This document shows, piece by piece, positions 17,875 through 27,047 of a stretch of 64,000 bases of DNA. Made by a program: the position numbers and the translations under genes. The notes under the pieces are model-generated. The model had not been told where the DNA came from, did not search any database, and saw only the letters and a list, made by a program, of their open reading frames with translations. The number at the start of each line of letters is the position of its first letter. Position 1 is the first letter of the stretch. The stretch comes from Daejeonella oryzae DSM 19973 (GTDB taxonomy: Bacteria; Bacteroidota; Bacteroidia; Sphingobacteriales; Sphingobacteriaceae), in NCBI RefSeq assembly GCF_000422945.1, contig NZ_AUHA01000003.1, positions 1 to 64,000 of the forward strand. The letters are read 5' to 3'.

Positions 17875-19008
17875 TTGAATGAATACCAGCAAAGCGTGAA
17901 TTATTTCTACATTATTATATTAATTGTATTCCAACTTAGCTTTATAATCCAGCTTTATTATACAATTATTATTCACCAAAACCTTCTGACTTTTAAAAAC
18001 AAAGCTTTAAAAGATCGTATACATCCGGTATCAGTAATTATTTGCGCCCGCAATGAGGAACGAAATCTGAAAAAAAACTTAGCATTTATACTTGAGCAGG
18101 ATTATGAAAATTTTGAAGTGGTGCTGGTGAATGATTGTTCTATTGATGATTCTGAACTGGTTTTGCGTAAGTTTTCTGCCCAATATCCACATCTCAATGT
18201 AGTTACTATTAATGAGCACGAACGTTTTAAACATGGTAAAAAATTTGCGGTAACATTAGGCATTAAAGCCGCTAAACATGAGCATTTATTATTTACTGAT
18301 GCCGATTGCAAACCGGTTTCAAAAAGCTGGATCAGGCATATGCAAAATAATTTCAGCGATTCAAATGAAATTGTCTTAGGTTATTCTCCGTATCAAAAGC
18401 TTAGCGGTTTTATCAATAAACTTATCCGGTTTGATACTTTTTTTACGGCTTTAAATTACTTGTCTTTTGCTTTAGCAGGAAGGCCGTATATGGGGGTTGG
18501 AAGAAATATGGCCTATAAAAAGTCTCTATTTTTTAAAGGAAAAGGGTTTGCATCACACATGCATATTCTTTCCGGAGATGATGATCTGTTTGTGAATCAA
18601 AATGCTACACCCCGCAATACGGCTATAGAAATACATCCCGAATCGCAGGTTTGGACTGATCCTAAAACTACCTTTTCCTCCTTTTTGAAGCAGAAAATCA
18701 GGCATCAGGGAGCGGGAAAAGTTTATAAATCTGCACATAAACGGATGCTGAGTATGCAGGCCGGATCGGCCATTATATTTTATTTAACGCTATTTATCCT
18801 TATCGGGATGAATGCTCAGTGGTGGTTGCTTCTAAGTTTGTTTTTAATCCGGCTTGTAAGTCAGATAGTTATCTATTCTCCGATATTAAAACGCCTCAAT
18901 TACCCCGATCTTGTCCTCTGGCTTCCTGTTTTCGATATCATTTACTACTTTTATATACTTGCTCTCAACATTATTACCTTGTTCAAGAAGAAAATAGAAT
19001 GGAAGTAA
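17875..19008 (+). CDS. Family 2 glycosyltransferase, membrane-anchored
   Basis: This 377-residue protein has an N-terminal membrane helix (about 10-33), a GT-A catalytic domain with PVSVIICARNEE, VLVNDCSIDD and the metal-binding FTDADC, a QKIRHQGAGK segment in the position of the QxxRW motif, and two or three C-terminal membrane helices. The acceptor and product are unknown. The start is a TTG at 17875, as no in-frame ATG precedes the domain. Its last 10 bases overlap the sigma factor gene, placing it first in a tight run with rsmG and dprA. Confidence 0.85.
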   Translation: MNEYQQSVNYFYIIILIVFQLSFIIQLYYTIIIHQNLLTFKNKALKDRIHPVSVIICARNEERNLKKNLAFILEQDYENFEVVLVNDCSIDDSELVLRKFSAQYPHLNVVTINEHERFKHGKKFAVTLGIKAAKHEHLLFTDADCKPVSKSWIRHMQNNFSDSNEIVLGYSPYQKLSGFINKLIRFDTFFTALNYLSFALAGRPYMGVGRNMAYKKSLFFKGKGFASHMHILSGDDDLFVNQNATPRNTAIEIHPESQVWTDPKTTFSSFLKQKIRHQGAGKVYKSAHKRMLSMQAGSAIIFYLTLFILIGMNAQWWLLLSLFLIRLVSQIVIYSPILKRLNYPDLVLWLPVFDIIYYFYILALNIITLFKKKIEWK

Positions 19009-19613
19009 ATCCAAATTTTTCAGACAATGCCAAAAATGATTTTTACCTCGTAGAAAAGGCTAAAGTTGGGAACCAGAAGGCATATGCTGATTTAATGCAA
19101 CGCTACAAAGACTCCATTCATTTTATGGCCCTAAAAATGGTCAACAACAAAGATGATGCAATGGATCTTACGGTTGAGACATTCGCGAAAGCATTTGAAA
19201 ATTTAGAAAAGTATAAGCCCGATTTTGCTTTCAGCACCTGGCTGTTTCGAATCGCTACAAATAACTGTATCGATTTTATCCGCAAAAAGAAGATCCAAAC
19301 CATGTCTATTGACAGCATGGTTGATGATGACGGAGATAACCGACCCTTACAGATCAGATCTGACACGTTAAATCCGGAGGAAACATCCATCAAGAAGCAG
19401 CAAGGCGAGCAGTTGAAAGAAATCGTGGATAAGCTTCCGTCCCGTTACCGCACCTTAATTATGCTGAGATATTTTGAAGAATTATCTTATGAGGAAATCG
19501 CGACACAATTAGATTTGCCTCTGGGGACGGTAAAAGCACAGCTTTTTCGTGCAAGAGATCTGTTATCAAATGTTATGAACCGAAACAAGAAGAATAACCG
19601 CAGTGACTTCTGA
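18999..19613 (+). CDS. Sigma-70 family RNA polymerase sigma factor (ECF type)
   Basis: This 204-residue protein has sigma region 2 (about 20-90; DLMQRYKDSIHFMALKMV, DAMDLTVETFAKAF, FSTWLFRIATNNCIDFIRKK) and region 4 (about 140-195; LPSRYRTLIMLRYFEELSYE, LDLPLGTVKAQLFRAR). The frame is open further upstream to 18819, but I start at the ATG at 18999, since the domain begins there and the extra residues would lie inside the glycosyltransferase gene. It overlaps that gene by 10 bases and rsmG by 11. No anti-sigma factor is adjacent, which is unusual for an ECF factor. Confidence 0.9.
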   Translation: MEVNPNFSDNAKNDFYLVEKAKVGNQKAYADLMQRYKDSIHFMALKMVNNKDDAMDLTVETFAKAFENLEKYKPDFAFSTWLFRIATNNCIDFIRKKKIQTMSIDSMVDDDGDNRPLQIRSDTLNPEETSIKKQQGEQLKEIVDKLPSRYRTLIMLRYFEELSYEEIATQLDLPLGTVKAQLFRARDLLSNVMNRNKKNNRSDF

Positions 19614-20235
19614 AATCATTTTCAACTATTTTCCTGAACTAAGTGCTAAACAGAAAGAGCAGTTTACACAATTAGATGAGCTCTACAGGCATTGGAATGC
19701 TCAAATCAATGTTATTTCCCGTAAGGATATAGATAAATTATACCTGCACCATATTTTACATTCTCTGGCAATTGCTAAAGTAATTTCGTTTAAACCAGGA
19801 GAAAATATTCTGGATGTAGGTACAGGCGGAGGTTTTCCGGGCACTCCATTAGCTATTTTATTTCCCGAGACACAATTTCATTTAGTGGATTCAATCGGGA
19901 AGAAAATAAAGGTTGTTCAAGAAATTTCTAAAGCGATAGGTTTAAAAAATCTGCGTGCAAGCCATGCAAGAGCCGAGCAGATTGATGAGAAATTTGATTT
20001 TATTATTTCCAGGGCTGTTACCCAGTTAAAGGATTTTTATCCCTGGATAAAAAATAAGTTTGGTAAGGATTCCAGCAACGATCTTAAAAACGGAGTTTTA
20101 TATCTGAAAGGCGGTGACCTTGCACAGGAAATTAAAGAATCAGGGCTGAAAAATGTAAAGCAATTCCCGATAAATGCTTATTTTGATGAAGAATTTTTCG
20201 ACACAAAATATGTCATTTACTTTTCAGCTCAATAA
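19603..20235 (+). CDS. rsmG: 16S rRNA (guanine-527-N7)-methyltransferase
   Basis: This 210-residue enzyme methylates G527 of 16S rRNA using S-adenosylmethionine. It shows the RsmG N-terminal helix pattern (LDELYRHWNAQINVISRKD), the SAM-binding motif ILDVGTGGGFPG at about 69-80, LVDSIGKKIKV, and ISRAV near the active site. The start is a GTG at 19603 that overlaps the sigma factor gene by 11 bases, so translation is probably coupled. dprA follows after 3 bases. Confidence 0.94.
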   Translation: MTSEIIFNYFPELSAKQKEQFTQLDELYRHWNAQINVISRKDIDKLYLHHILHSLAIAKVISFKPGENILDVGTGGGFPGTPLAILFPETQFHLVDSIGKKIKVVQEISKAIGLKNLRASHARAEQIDEKFDFIISRAVTQLKDFYPWIKNKFGKDSSNDLKNGVLYLKGGDLAQEIKESGLKNVKQFPINAYFDEEFFDTKYVIYFSAQ

Positions 20236-20238
20236 AAT

Positions 20239-21333
20239 TTGTCTTTACTTCATCAAATAGCTTTAACCCAAATTCCCGGGGTTGGGCATACCAATGCCCG
20301 AAATTTGATGAGCTATTGCGGTTCTGCAGAAGAAATATTCTCTGCTAAATTCAATGTTCTTAATAGTATTCCCGGAATCGGGCCTAAGACTGCAGCTTCT
20401 ATATGCAATCATGCAGGCTTTGATAGAGCAGAGGCCGAGATGGAATTTATTGAAAAATATAAAATAAAACCCCTCTTTATTACAGATAAGGATTATCCTC
20501 AGCGCCTTAAAAATTGTGGTGATGCCCCGGTAATTCTATATTTTAAAGGGGAAACGGATTTAAATGCAGCAAAAGTTATCAGTATTGTTGGTACTCGTAA
20601 TGCAACAGATTATGGAAAAGAATTGTGCCGGCAACTGGTTGAGGATTTGCAGCCTCATCATCCATTGATAATAAGCGGTCTGGCTTATGGTATAGATAGT
20701 ATGGCACATAATGAGTGCTTGAAAAATCAAATCCATACGGTAGGCATTTTAGGGCATGGTTTAGACCGGATATATCCTGCTTTAAACAGAAATCTTGCAG
20801 GAAAAATGCTTGAATGCGGCGGATTGCTTACTGAGTTTCCTTCGAAAACAAATCCCGACAGGGAGAATTTTCCAAAACGAAACCGGATAATTGCCGGTAT
20901 TTCTGATGTTACGATTGTAGTTGAGGCAAATATAAAAGGCGGAGCTTTGATTACTGCTGAGATTGCCAATTCATATAATCGCGATGTATTTGCATTTCCG
21001 GGCCGGGTGCAGGATGAATACAGTTCTGGCTGCAATTACCTGATAAAAACTAATCGGGCTAATTTAATCTCAGGGGTAAAAGATTTAGAATACCTGTTGG
21101 GATGGTCAGAAATCCATGCTAAAAAGCAAAAACCTCAGCTGAGTTTATTATTAAATTTATCTGCTGCCGAACAAAAAATTGTTGATGTTTTAAAAACCCG
21201 CGATTTGGTTGAAGTAGATGAGCTGGCCATTAAAACCAATTTGCAGCAAAGTAAACTAGCTGTGAGTATTTTAGGATTAGAAATGCAAGGCATTATTATA
21301 GCCCTGCCCGGCAAAGTTTATAAATTAGCCTGA
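20239..21333 (+). CDS. dprA: DNA-processing protein DprA
   Basis: This 364-residue protein loads RecA on incoming single-stranded DNA during natural transformation. It has an N-terminal helix-hairpin-helix part (IPGVGHTNARNLM, IPGIGPKTAASIC), the Rossmann-like DprA core with IVGTRNATDYGKE, ISGLAYGIDSMAH and the signature FPKRNRIIAGISD, GGALITAEIAN and GCNYLI, and a C-terminal winged helix (about 300-362). The start is a TTG at 20239, 3 bases after rsmG. All expected domains are present, so the protein should work, though transformation in this organism is not shown. Confidence 0.95.
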   Translation: MSLLHQIALTQIPGVGHTNARNLMSYCGSAEEIFSAKFNVLNSIPGIGPKTAASICNHAGFDRAEAEMEFIEKYKIKPLFITDKDYPQRLKNCGDAPVILYFKGETDLNAAKVISIVGTRNATDYGKELCRQLVEDLQPHHPLIISGLAYGIDSMAHNECLKNQIHTVGILGHGLDRIYPALNRNLAGKMLECGGLLTEFPSKTNPDRENFPKRNRIIAGISDVTIVVEANIKGGALITAEIANSYNRDVFAFPGRVQDEYSSGCNYLIKTNRANLISGVKDLEYLLGWSEIHAKKQKPQLSLLLNLSAAEQKIVDVLKTRDLVEVDELAIKTNLQQSKLAVSILGLEMQGIIIALPGKVYKLA

Positions 21334-21338
21334 AAGCT

Positions 21339-21839
21339 TCACCCTTGCTCTTTATTCTTCGGGAAATCAAAAAATATCATTTTTCCGGTTCCTTTACTTA
21401 CCATTTCCCAATTGTCAAAAGGAAATTCAATCAGTACCATTCCGCATGTAGGTATATTGAAAATATCTGCTTCACATAAATTTTCTGCAAAAGTTGTTAA
21501 ACCAGGATTATGGCCAAATAGCGCAACAAGGTCAAATGTATTATCCAGACTATTTATAACTTTCAATAGGCTTTCAGCACTGGCCTCATAAATAGCCGGT
21601 TCTTTCTGAATGCCGGACGGTTTTATCTTAAATGCTTCAGCAAAATAATTGGCAGTTGTTTTAGCTCTCATTGCCGGACTGGTGACAATATGCTGTGGAA
21701 TTATTGATTTTTTAACCAGCCGGTGTGCCATTTCGGGAGCATTGCGATGCCCGCGATCATTAAGGGGCCGGTCGAAATCCTTTTGGGAAGGATCATTCCA
21801 GTCTGATTTTGCGTGCCGTATTAAAAGAAGTTGTTTCAT
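21339..21839 (-). CDS. sixA: SixA-type histidine phosphatase
   Basis: This 166-residue protein belongs to the phosphohistidine phosphatase branch of the histidine phosphatase superfamily. The catalytic RHG-type motif reads LLIRHAKSDW with H9, followed by DRPLNDRGHRNAPEMA, the later arginine in TSPAMRAKTT, and the second histidine in FGHNPGLT. SixA proteins remove phosphate from histidine phosphotransfer domains; an Hpt protein is encoded 5 kb away (27048), but a link between them is only a guess. It converges with dprA, leaving 5 bases between stop codons. Confidence 0.88.
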   Translation of the reverse strand: MKQLLLIRHAKSDWNDPSQKDFDRPLNDRGHRNAPEMAHRLVKKSIIPQHIVTSPAMRAKTTANYFAEAFKIKPSGIQKEPAIYEASAESLLKVINSLDNTFDLVALFGHNPGLTTFAENLCEADIFNIPTCGMVLIEFPFDNWEMVSKGTGKMIFFDFPKNKEQG

Positions 21840-21891
21840 AGTTTGTTCTTCATTAAGTTATTGCGCTTAAAATCCGCGTTAAGCAAAAAAG

Positions 21892-22854
21892 TTAATTCCT
21901 AATTTTTAACCCGATTGAATTCAGGTCGATATTGTTCATGCATTTGAAATGTCCGCGGGGACATTTATCATAACCAATTTTAGAACAGGGGCGACAGGGC
22001 AGTCCTTTAACTTCAAAAAACGAAGAGTCATCCGCATTATAAGGATACATTCCGAATTCAGGAATTGTGTTTCCCCAAACCGAAATAATAGATTTATTAA
22101 ATGCCGCGGCAATATGCATCAAACCCGTATCATGGGTTATAATTTTCTGCGATTGCTTTACCAGGAAAGCTGATTGGTCAATTGAAAATTTTCCGCAGGC
22201 ATTGTAAACATGACTTCCTGCAAATCTGCAAATTTCTTCTGCCCGCATGGAGTCCTCAGGCCCACCCAATAATACAATCGGCGTAGTAATCAGCTTACAA
22301 AGTTCTATTAATTTTTGCTGAGGAAGCCTTTTAGTTGCATGCTGCGCACCAATAACCAGGCCTGTAAAATTTTGATGAGATGAAGGAAGCATATTTTTTA
22401 GATCATATTCTTCGGCAAGAAAATAATCTAAACCTTTTCCATCATTTTTAACACCTAAAAACTCAACAGTTTTTAAATAACGGTCAACAATATGGATTTG
22501 CGGGAGTTTGTTGAGATGTAAATTCACCATCATCCATTTCTCCAAATTCAGTTTATCAAAAGAAACGGAATGAACAGACATTCTGAATTTAATAATTCGG
22601 GTACGAAGATTATGATGAAGGTCAATTATATGATCAAAGTTTTCCGTTTTTAATTTCTCAATAGTAGATCCAAGAGAATTTTCGAGCAAGTGCAATTTAT
22701 CTATATAGGGATTGCTCTCCAAAATTGGTTTGAAAGCTTTTTTAGTTAAATAATGTATTTCTGCATGTTTAAGCTGCTGTTTTAAACATCGTATAACCGG
22801 CGTGGTTAATACGATGTCGCCAATTGAACTAAAGCGAATAATGAGGATTTTCAA
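21892..22854 (-). CDS. Family 9 glycosyltransferase (heptosyltransferase-like)
   Basis: This 320-residue protein has the two-domain GT-B fold of ADP-heptose:LPS heptosyltransferases. The N-terminus IRFSSIGDIVLTTPVIRCL is the family hallmark, DHIIDLHHNLRT follows, and the second domain carries LLGGPEDSMRAEEIC and THDTGLMHIAAAF, which bind the nucleotide sugar. A cysteine cluster near the end (GLPCRPC, YDKCPRGHFKC) is often seen in this family. It probably adds a sugar to the lipopolysaccharide core. It lies downstream of polX on the same strand with a 45-base gap. Confidence 0.9.
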   Translation of the reverse strand: MKILIIRFSSIGDIVLTTPVIRCLKQQLKHAEIHYLTKKAFKPILESNPYIDKLHLLENSLGSTIEKLKTENFDHIIDLHHNLRTRIIKFRMSVHSVSFDKLNLEKWMMVNLHLNKLPQIHIVDRYLKTVEFLGVKNDGKGLDYFLAEEYDLKNMLPSSHQNFTGLVIGAQHATKRLPQQKLIELCKLITTPIVLLGGPEDSMRAEEICRFAGSHVYNACGKFSIDQSAFLVKQSQKIITHDTGLMHIAAAFNKSIISVWGNTIPEFGMYPYNADDSSFFEVKGLPCRPCSKIGYDKCPRGHFKCMNNIDLNSIGLKIRN

Positions 22855-22899
22855 TTATGATGGAATTAGTAAGAATTTTATGTCTGCGGTATTTCTTGT

Positions 22900-24591
22900 T
22901 TAGCCCTTATTAATTTGAGTTTTAAATCTTAGCTTCTCAAAATAATCGCTTATCTCAAATAGATTCATGCTATTTAAACAGTTTGATGCAGAAACTCCGC
23001 CCTTGCGTGCTGTAAAAATACCATATTTCATATCCAATAAACCTTCTTTTCTATGCGCATCCGGGTTAATGGAAAGCATTACACCTTTTGAAACGGCATA
23101 TTGGTGCCATCTCCAATCCAGATCTAAACGCAATGGATTTGAGTTAATTTCTATCACTACCTTATTTGCGGCGCAGGCATCTATAACTTTTTTATGATCA
23201 ATTGGATAACCGCTGCGGGTTAAAAGCATTCTTCCGGTAGGATGACCCAAAATAGTTGTATATGGATTTTCTATAGCGGTTATTAAACGCTGAGTCGCCT
23301 TTTCTTCGGGCATTTTTAAAATTGAATGTACAGAAGCAACTACGAAATCAAATGTTTTTAAAATATCATCGCTGTAATCCAGAGAGCCGTCGTAAAGAAT
23401 ATCAGACTCTATTCCTTTAAAAATTCTGAAAGGCGCTAGCTTTTTATTTAAAACATCAATCTCTCGGTGTTGCGCAGCTACCCGAATTTCGTTCAAACCC
23501 TTTGCATAAAATGCGGATTTGGAATGATCGCAGATTCCCAGATATTCCAGACCGAGATGATCCCTGCAAAACATCGACATTTCTTCCAGACTGTGAACTC
23601 CATCACTCCAGGTGCTATGATTGTGTAAGCTGCCTTTTAAATCAGATTCTTTAATTAGTACAGGAATTTGATGATTCTTAGCGGGCTGAATTTCGTTTCC
23701 GCCTTCCCGCATTTCGGGTTCAATAAATTGAAGAGAAGCCTTATTATAAATATCATGCTCAGTTTTGGAAGTAAGTAATTGTCCGGACAAGAGCTTTTCA
23801 ACTTCTTCAACATGTTCAGTACTACCGGTTTTTCGGAATAGCTGTTCAGCAAAATCTTCCGGCAGGCAGAAATTAATTAAAACCCGAATTCCTTCTTCGT
23901 TTTCTGCTTCAATTGAAGTATTAGCTGTCGAAATTATTTTTAATCCGGTGTTGGCTATCGCGATAGCTTTTTCTTCAGAAAACTCAAGTCCGCAAAGGAT
24001 ATCCAGGTTATCAATAATTTCACATTTACGGCGGTAAGGACCGGTAAAACTAATCAGATCTGTTTTTAAAATATTCTGAATGTCCTCAATCAGTTTCTCA
24101 GCAAAATTTTCTATTCCTGCATAGAGAAACCGTCCGCTGCTGGCCATCTTAAATTCGATTACCTTTTTGATTTCTTCCTGAGTTTTTAATCCAAATCCTT
24201 TGGCTTCAATCAGGCGATTTTCATTGCAGGCATAATACAGCTCGCCGGTATTTTCTATTCCAAGGTCTTTCCACAACACAGCTATTTTTTTGGGGCCGAT
24301 ACCTTTAATCTGGAGCATATCTACAACCCCAATTGGAGTTTGCCGGAGCAGATTTTCCATGTCCTTAATTTCATTGGTATGGATCAGTTCATAAACTTTT
24401 GAAGCAGTACTTTTGCCAAGGCCTTCAATTTCTTCCATTTCTTTCAGACTTTTACCCGAAACAGGGAAGGGAAGTTTATCAACTTTGAAAGCTGCATTTG
24501 CCATTGACTTGATTTTAAATGGGTTTTCGTTATGAAGTTCCATCAGCTGGCTCAGCAGCCGCAAGGTTCTGGCTATAGTTTTATTTTCCAT
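22900..24591 (-). CDS. polX: PolX family protein with PHP domain; polymerase site degenerate
   Basis: This 563-residue protein has the PolX layout: an N-terminal helical domain with helix-hairpin-helix motifs (GLGKSTASKVYEL, IKGIGPKKIAVLW), a polymerase palm (about 175-265) and a C-terminal PHP phosphoesterase domain (from about 318). The PHP metal ligands are intact: LHNHSTWSDG (H323, H325), GICDHS, ESDILYDG, VASVHS, GHPTGR and NPDAH. The palm motif that should read GDxD is IDNLDIL, so N195 replaces the first catalytic aspartate, and N240 in RVLINFC stands where the third is expected. The nuclease should work and the polymerase probably does not. A family X member fits by length. Confidence 0.92.
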   Translation of the reverse strand: MENKTIARTLRLLSQLMELHNENPFKIKSMANAAFKVDKLPFPVSGKSLKEMEEIEGLGKSTASKVYELIHTNEIKDMENLLRQTPIGVVDMLQIKGIGPKKIAVLWKDLGIENTGELYYACNENRLIEAKGFGLKTQEEIKKVIEFKMASSGRFLYAGIENFAEKLIEDIQNILKTDLISFTGPYRRKCEIIDNLDILCGLEFSEEKAIAIANTGLKIISTANTSIEAENEEGIRVLINFCLPEDFAEQLFRKTGSTEHVEEVEKLLSGQLLTSKTEHDIYNKASLQFIEPEMREGGNEIQPAKNHQIPVLIKESDLKGSLHNHSTWSDGVHSLEEMSMFCRDHLGLEYLGICDHSKSAFYAKGLNEIRVAAQHREIDVLNKKLAPFRIFKGIESDILYDGSLDYSDDILKTFDFVVASVHSILKMPEEKATQRLITAIENPYTTILGHPTGRMLLTRSGYPIDHKKVIDACAANKVVIEINSNPLRLDLDWRWHQYAVSKGVMLSINPDAHRKEGLLDMKYGIFTARKGGVSASNCLNSMNLFEISDYFEKLRFKTQINKG

Positions 24592-24613
24592 GGTATAATC
24601 TGTTCAAAAGTAA

Positions 24614-24641
24614 AAAACCCTTCAATAGTTTGAAGGGTTTT
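24614..24641 (-). terminator. Rho-independent terminator between sppA and polX
   Basis: AAAACCCTTCA (24614-24624) and TGAAGGGTTTT (24631-24641) form an 11-bp stem with a 6-base loop and A/T tracts on both sides. It lies between the sppA stop and the polX start, both on the minus strand, so it should end the sppA transcript. Confidence 0.8.
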
Positions 24642-24693
24642 TATAGATAAAGAATAAAGAGTATTTGAATGATTTTAAACTTCCAATCTCAGA

Positions 24694-26460
24694 TTACTTA
24701 ACCGTAATGTTATAAGGCAATCGTGCCTGGATGCCCGAAATACTCAATGCTTGTTTAGCTTGCTGGTAGAAAATAAAATTGTCACCCAATTCGCGTTTTG
24801 CAAAATAGGTTCTTACTTTATCACCCGATTGATCAAATAAAGACTGAAACGGATCTATCTGGCTTGGGTACTCCACAATTCTGTATTTTTCTAATCCTGC
24901 TTTCTTAGCGGCAGAATTAATTGCATCGTTAATATTTCCTAAGCGGTCAACCAGTCCGTTCTTAAGTGCCTCGGTCCCGCTCCAAACTCTACCCTGACCA
25001 ATACTGTCAATATAGGATTGAGATTTTTTACGTCCGGTAGCCACTTTCTGTGTAAACGTGCTGTAAATATGATTCACCTCATTTTGTATGATCATTCGCT
25101 CTACATCTGTTAATGGCCTGCTTACTGTTCCCAGATCAGCGAATTTTCCTGTTTTCACACCGTCGAAAGTAATTCCGAGTTTGTTGTTAAAGAATTTTTG
25201 CATGTTCGGAATAATTCCGAACACACCTATAGAACCGGTAATTGTATTGGGTTGAGCAAAAATTGAATCTGCGGCACAGGCAATATAATATCCACCCGAA
25301 GCGGCTACATCCCCCATAGAAACGATAACAGGTTTTACTTTTTTAGTCAGAATTACTTCACGCCAAATAACATCTGAAGCCAGGGCGCTTCCGCCCGGAG
25401 AATTTACACGTAATACAACCGCTTTTACTTTTTTATCTGTTCTGGCCTTACGTATCGCTCTCGAAATTCTTTCTGATCCAATGGTTTCATCGTTACCCTC
25501 TCCGCTGATTATTTCACCCGATGCATACACAATAGCAATTCTGCTATCTGATGGACCTTTATCTTTATCATTGCCGGGATAATCAGCAATATTTACAGAT
25601 TTTATATCTTTACTTTTCTCGATTCCGCTCAGTGATTTTAACTCATCTAAAACCTGGTCTTTGTATTTTAAGCCATCAACCATTTTGTAATTCAAAGCAT
25701 CTCCGGCATTGCGGATCAGTGCGTTGTTAGCTATGGAAAAAAGTGAATCTTTCGGGATTTTTCTGCTGGCAGAAATTTGCGTTAAAAAATGATCGTACAT
25801 TGATCCTAAAAAAGACTCAACCTGTTTACGGTTTGGATCACTCATTTTATCCAAAATAAAAGGCTCTACTGCACTTTTATACGTACCCACTTTTATAACC
25901 TGAGCCTCAATTTCTAACTTTTCAAGAGTTCCTTTAAAGAACATCATCTCAGAACTTAATCCCCGGAAATCAATCAAACCTTCAGGATTTAGGTAAATCT
26001 TATCTGCAACCGAAGCCAGATAATAAGCTCCCTGAGTATACACTTCGCCGTAGGCTATAATAAATTTCTTGCTTTTTTTAAATTCAATTAATGCGTTACG
26101 TATTTCTTCTGTAGTGGCAAATCCTGCCGGAATCATACTTACATCTATATAAATCCCTTTAATGTTGTCATTTTCCCGGGCGTCGCGGATGTTTGCCAGG
26201 ATATCATTCAATCCCAGTGATTTTTTAGATTCAAATCCGATTAAATCGAAATTTGAAAACGGATTTTTGTCGGTTTGCTCCGTGATGGCATTGTTAAAAC
26301 TTAAATGCATCACTGTATTGGATGCGATCTCCGCTTTTTTATCATCGCCGGCACTGGCCACGATGCCGGCAACCAGAATAGCAAGCAACAAAATGATTAC
26401 AAAAAATGACAGGATAACACCTATCATGGAGGCAAAAACAAATTTGAAGAATTCTTTCAT
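24694..26460 (-). CDS. sppA: Signal peptide peptidase SppA, 67-kDa type
   Basis: This 588-residue membrane-bound serine protease degrades signal peptides left in the membrane. A single N-terminal membrane helix (about 9-35) is followed by two tandem crotonase-like S49 domains. The first half supplies the general-base lysine in KVGTYKSAVEPF. The second half carries the nucleophile serine in GDVAASGGYYIACAAD, followed by ITGSIGVFG. Length matches the long, E. coli-like form. It is transcribed away from folK. Confidence 0.94.
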   Translation of the reverse strand: MKEFFKFVFASMIGVILSFFVIILLLAILVAGIVASAGDDKKAEIASNTVMHLSFNNAITEQTDKNPFSNFDLIGFESKKSLGLNDILANIRDARENDNIKGIYIDVSMIPAGFATTEEIRNALIEFKKSKKFIIAYGEVYTQGAYYLASVADKIYLNPEGLIDFRGLSSEMMFFKGTLEKLEIEAQVIKVGTYKSAVEPFILDKMSDPNRKQVESFLGSMYDHFLTQISASRKIPKDSLFSIANNALIRNAGDALNYKMVDGLKYKDQVLDELKSLSGIEKSKDIKSVNIADYPGNDKDKGPSDSRIAIVYASGEIISGEGNDETIGSERISRAIRKARTDKKVKAVVLRVNSPGGSALASDVIWREVILTKKVKPVIVSMGDVAASGGYYIACAADSIFAQPNTITGSIGVFGIIPNMQKFFNNKLGITFDGVKTGKFADLGTVSRPLTDVERMIIQNEVNHIYSTFTQKVATGRKKSQSYIDSIGQGRVWSGTEALKNGLVDRLGNINDAINSAAKKAGLEKYRIVEYPSQIDPFQSLFDQSGDKVRTYFAKRELGDNFIFYQQAKQALSISGIQARLPYNITVK

Positions 26461-26548
26461 TATAGAGGTAAAAGGTTTATCTATGCAATAATACTAATAT
26501 AGAGATTGATAAAATCGAATTTTGTTACATCGTGACTCTAAATAAACT

Positions 26549-27031
26549 ATGGAACAGGTGTATTTATTACTGGGAAGTAACCTGGGCGACAGCAAGAAAT
26601 ATCTTTCAGACGCGGTTCAGATTTTAGAAAACAGAGTAGGGAAAGTTTTAAAACTTTCATCATTATATCAAACTGAATCCTGGGGCAAAACAAATCAGCC
26701 GGATTTTATCAATCAGGTAATTAGTCTGGAAACTAATTTAGAGCCCCGAAAGCTTTTGGAAGAAATTCTTAGTATAGAGAATGAACTGGGTAGAAAACGT
26801 GTAGAAAAGTGGGGTTCTCGTACTATTGATATTGATATTTTGTTTTTCGGGAACCGCATAGTGGAGGAGGAAGGCTTGATTATACCTCATCCTTTGTTGC
26901 ATACCCGGCGATTTACTTTAATGCCACTTTGCCAATTAGAACCGGATTTAATTCATCCCGTTTTAGGAGATAGCGCAATTAATCTGTTACAAAAAATTGA
27001 TGATAACCTCGAGGTAAAAAAACTACCTTAG
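26549..27031 (+). CDS. folK: 2-amino-4-hydroxy-6-hydroxymethyldihydropteridine pyrophosphokinase
   Basis: This 160-residue enzyme transfers pyrophosphate from ATP to hydroxymethyl-dihydropterin in folate synthesis. It shows LLLGSNLGDSKKYL at the start, the pterin-binding SLYQTESWGKTNQPDFINQV segment, the ATP- and magnesium-binding WGSRTIDIDILFFG (two catalytic aspartates), and IPHPLLHTRRFTLMPL. Length matches E. coli HPPK. It is followed after 16 bases by the Hpt protein gene in the same direction. Confidence 0.96.
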   Translation: MEQVYLLLGSNLGDSKKYLSDAVQILENRVGKVLKLSSLYQTESWGKTNQPDFINQVISLETNLEPRKLLEEILSIENELGRKRVEKWGSRTIDIDILFFGNRIVEEEGLIIPHPLLHTRRFTLMPLCQLEPDLIHPVLGDSAINLLQKIDDNLEVKKLP

Positions 27032-27047
27032 CGCCAAAATTATTATT

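Noticed and set aside
18819-18998. Longer sigma factor start
   Set aside because: The extra 60 residues lie within the glycosyltransferase gene and have no sigma sequence; the ATG at 18999 fits the family.
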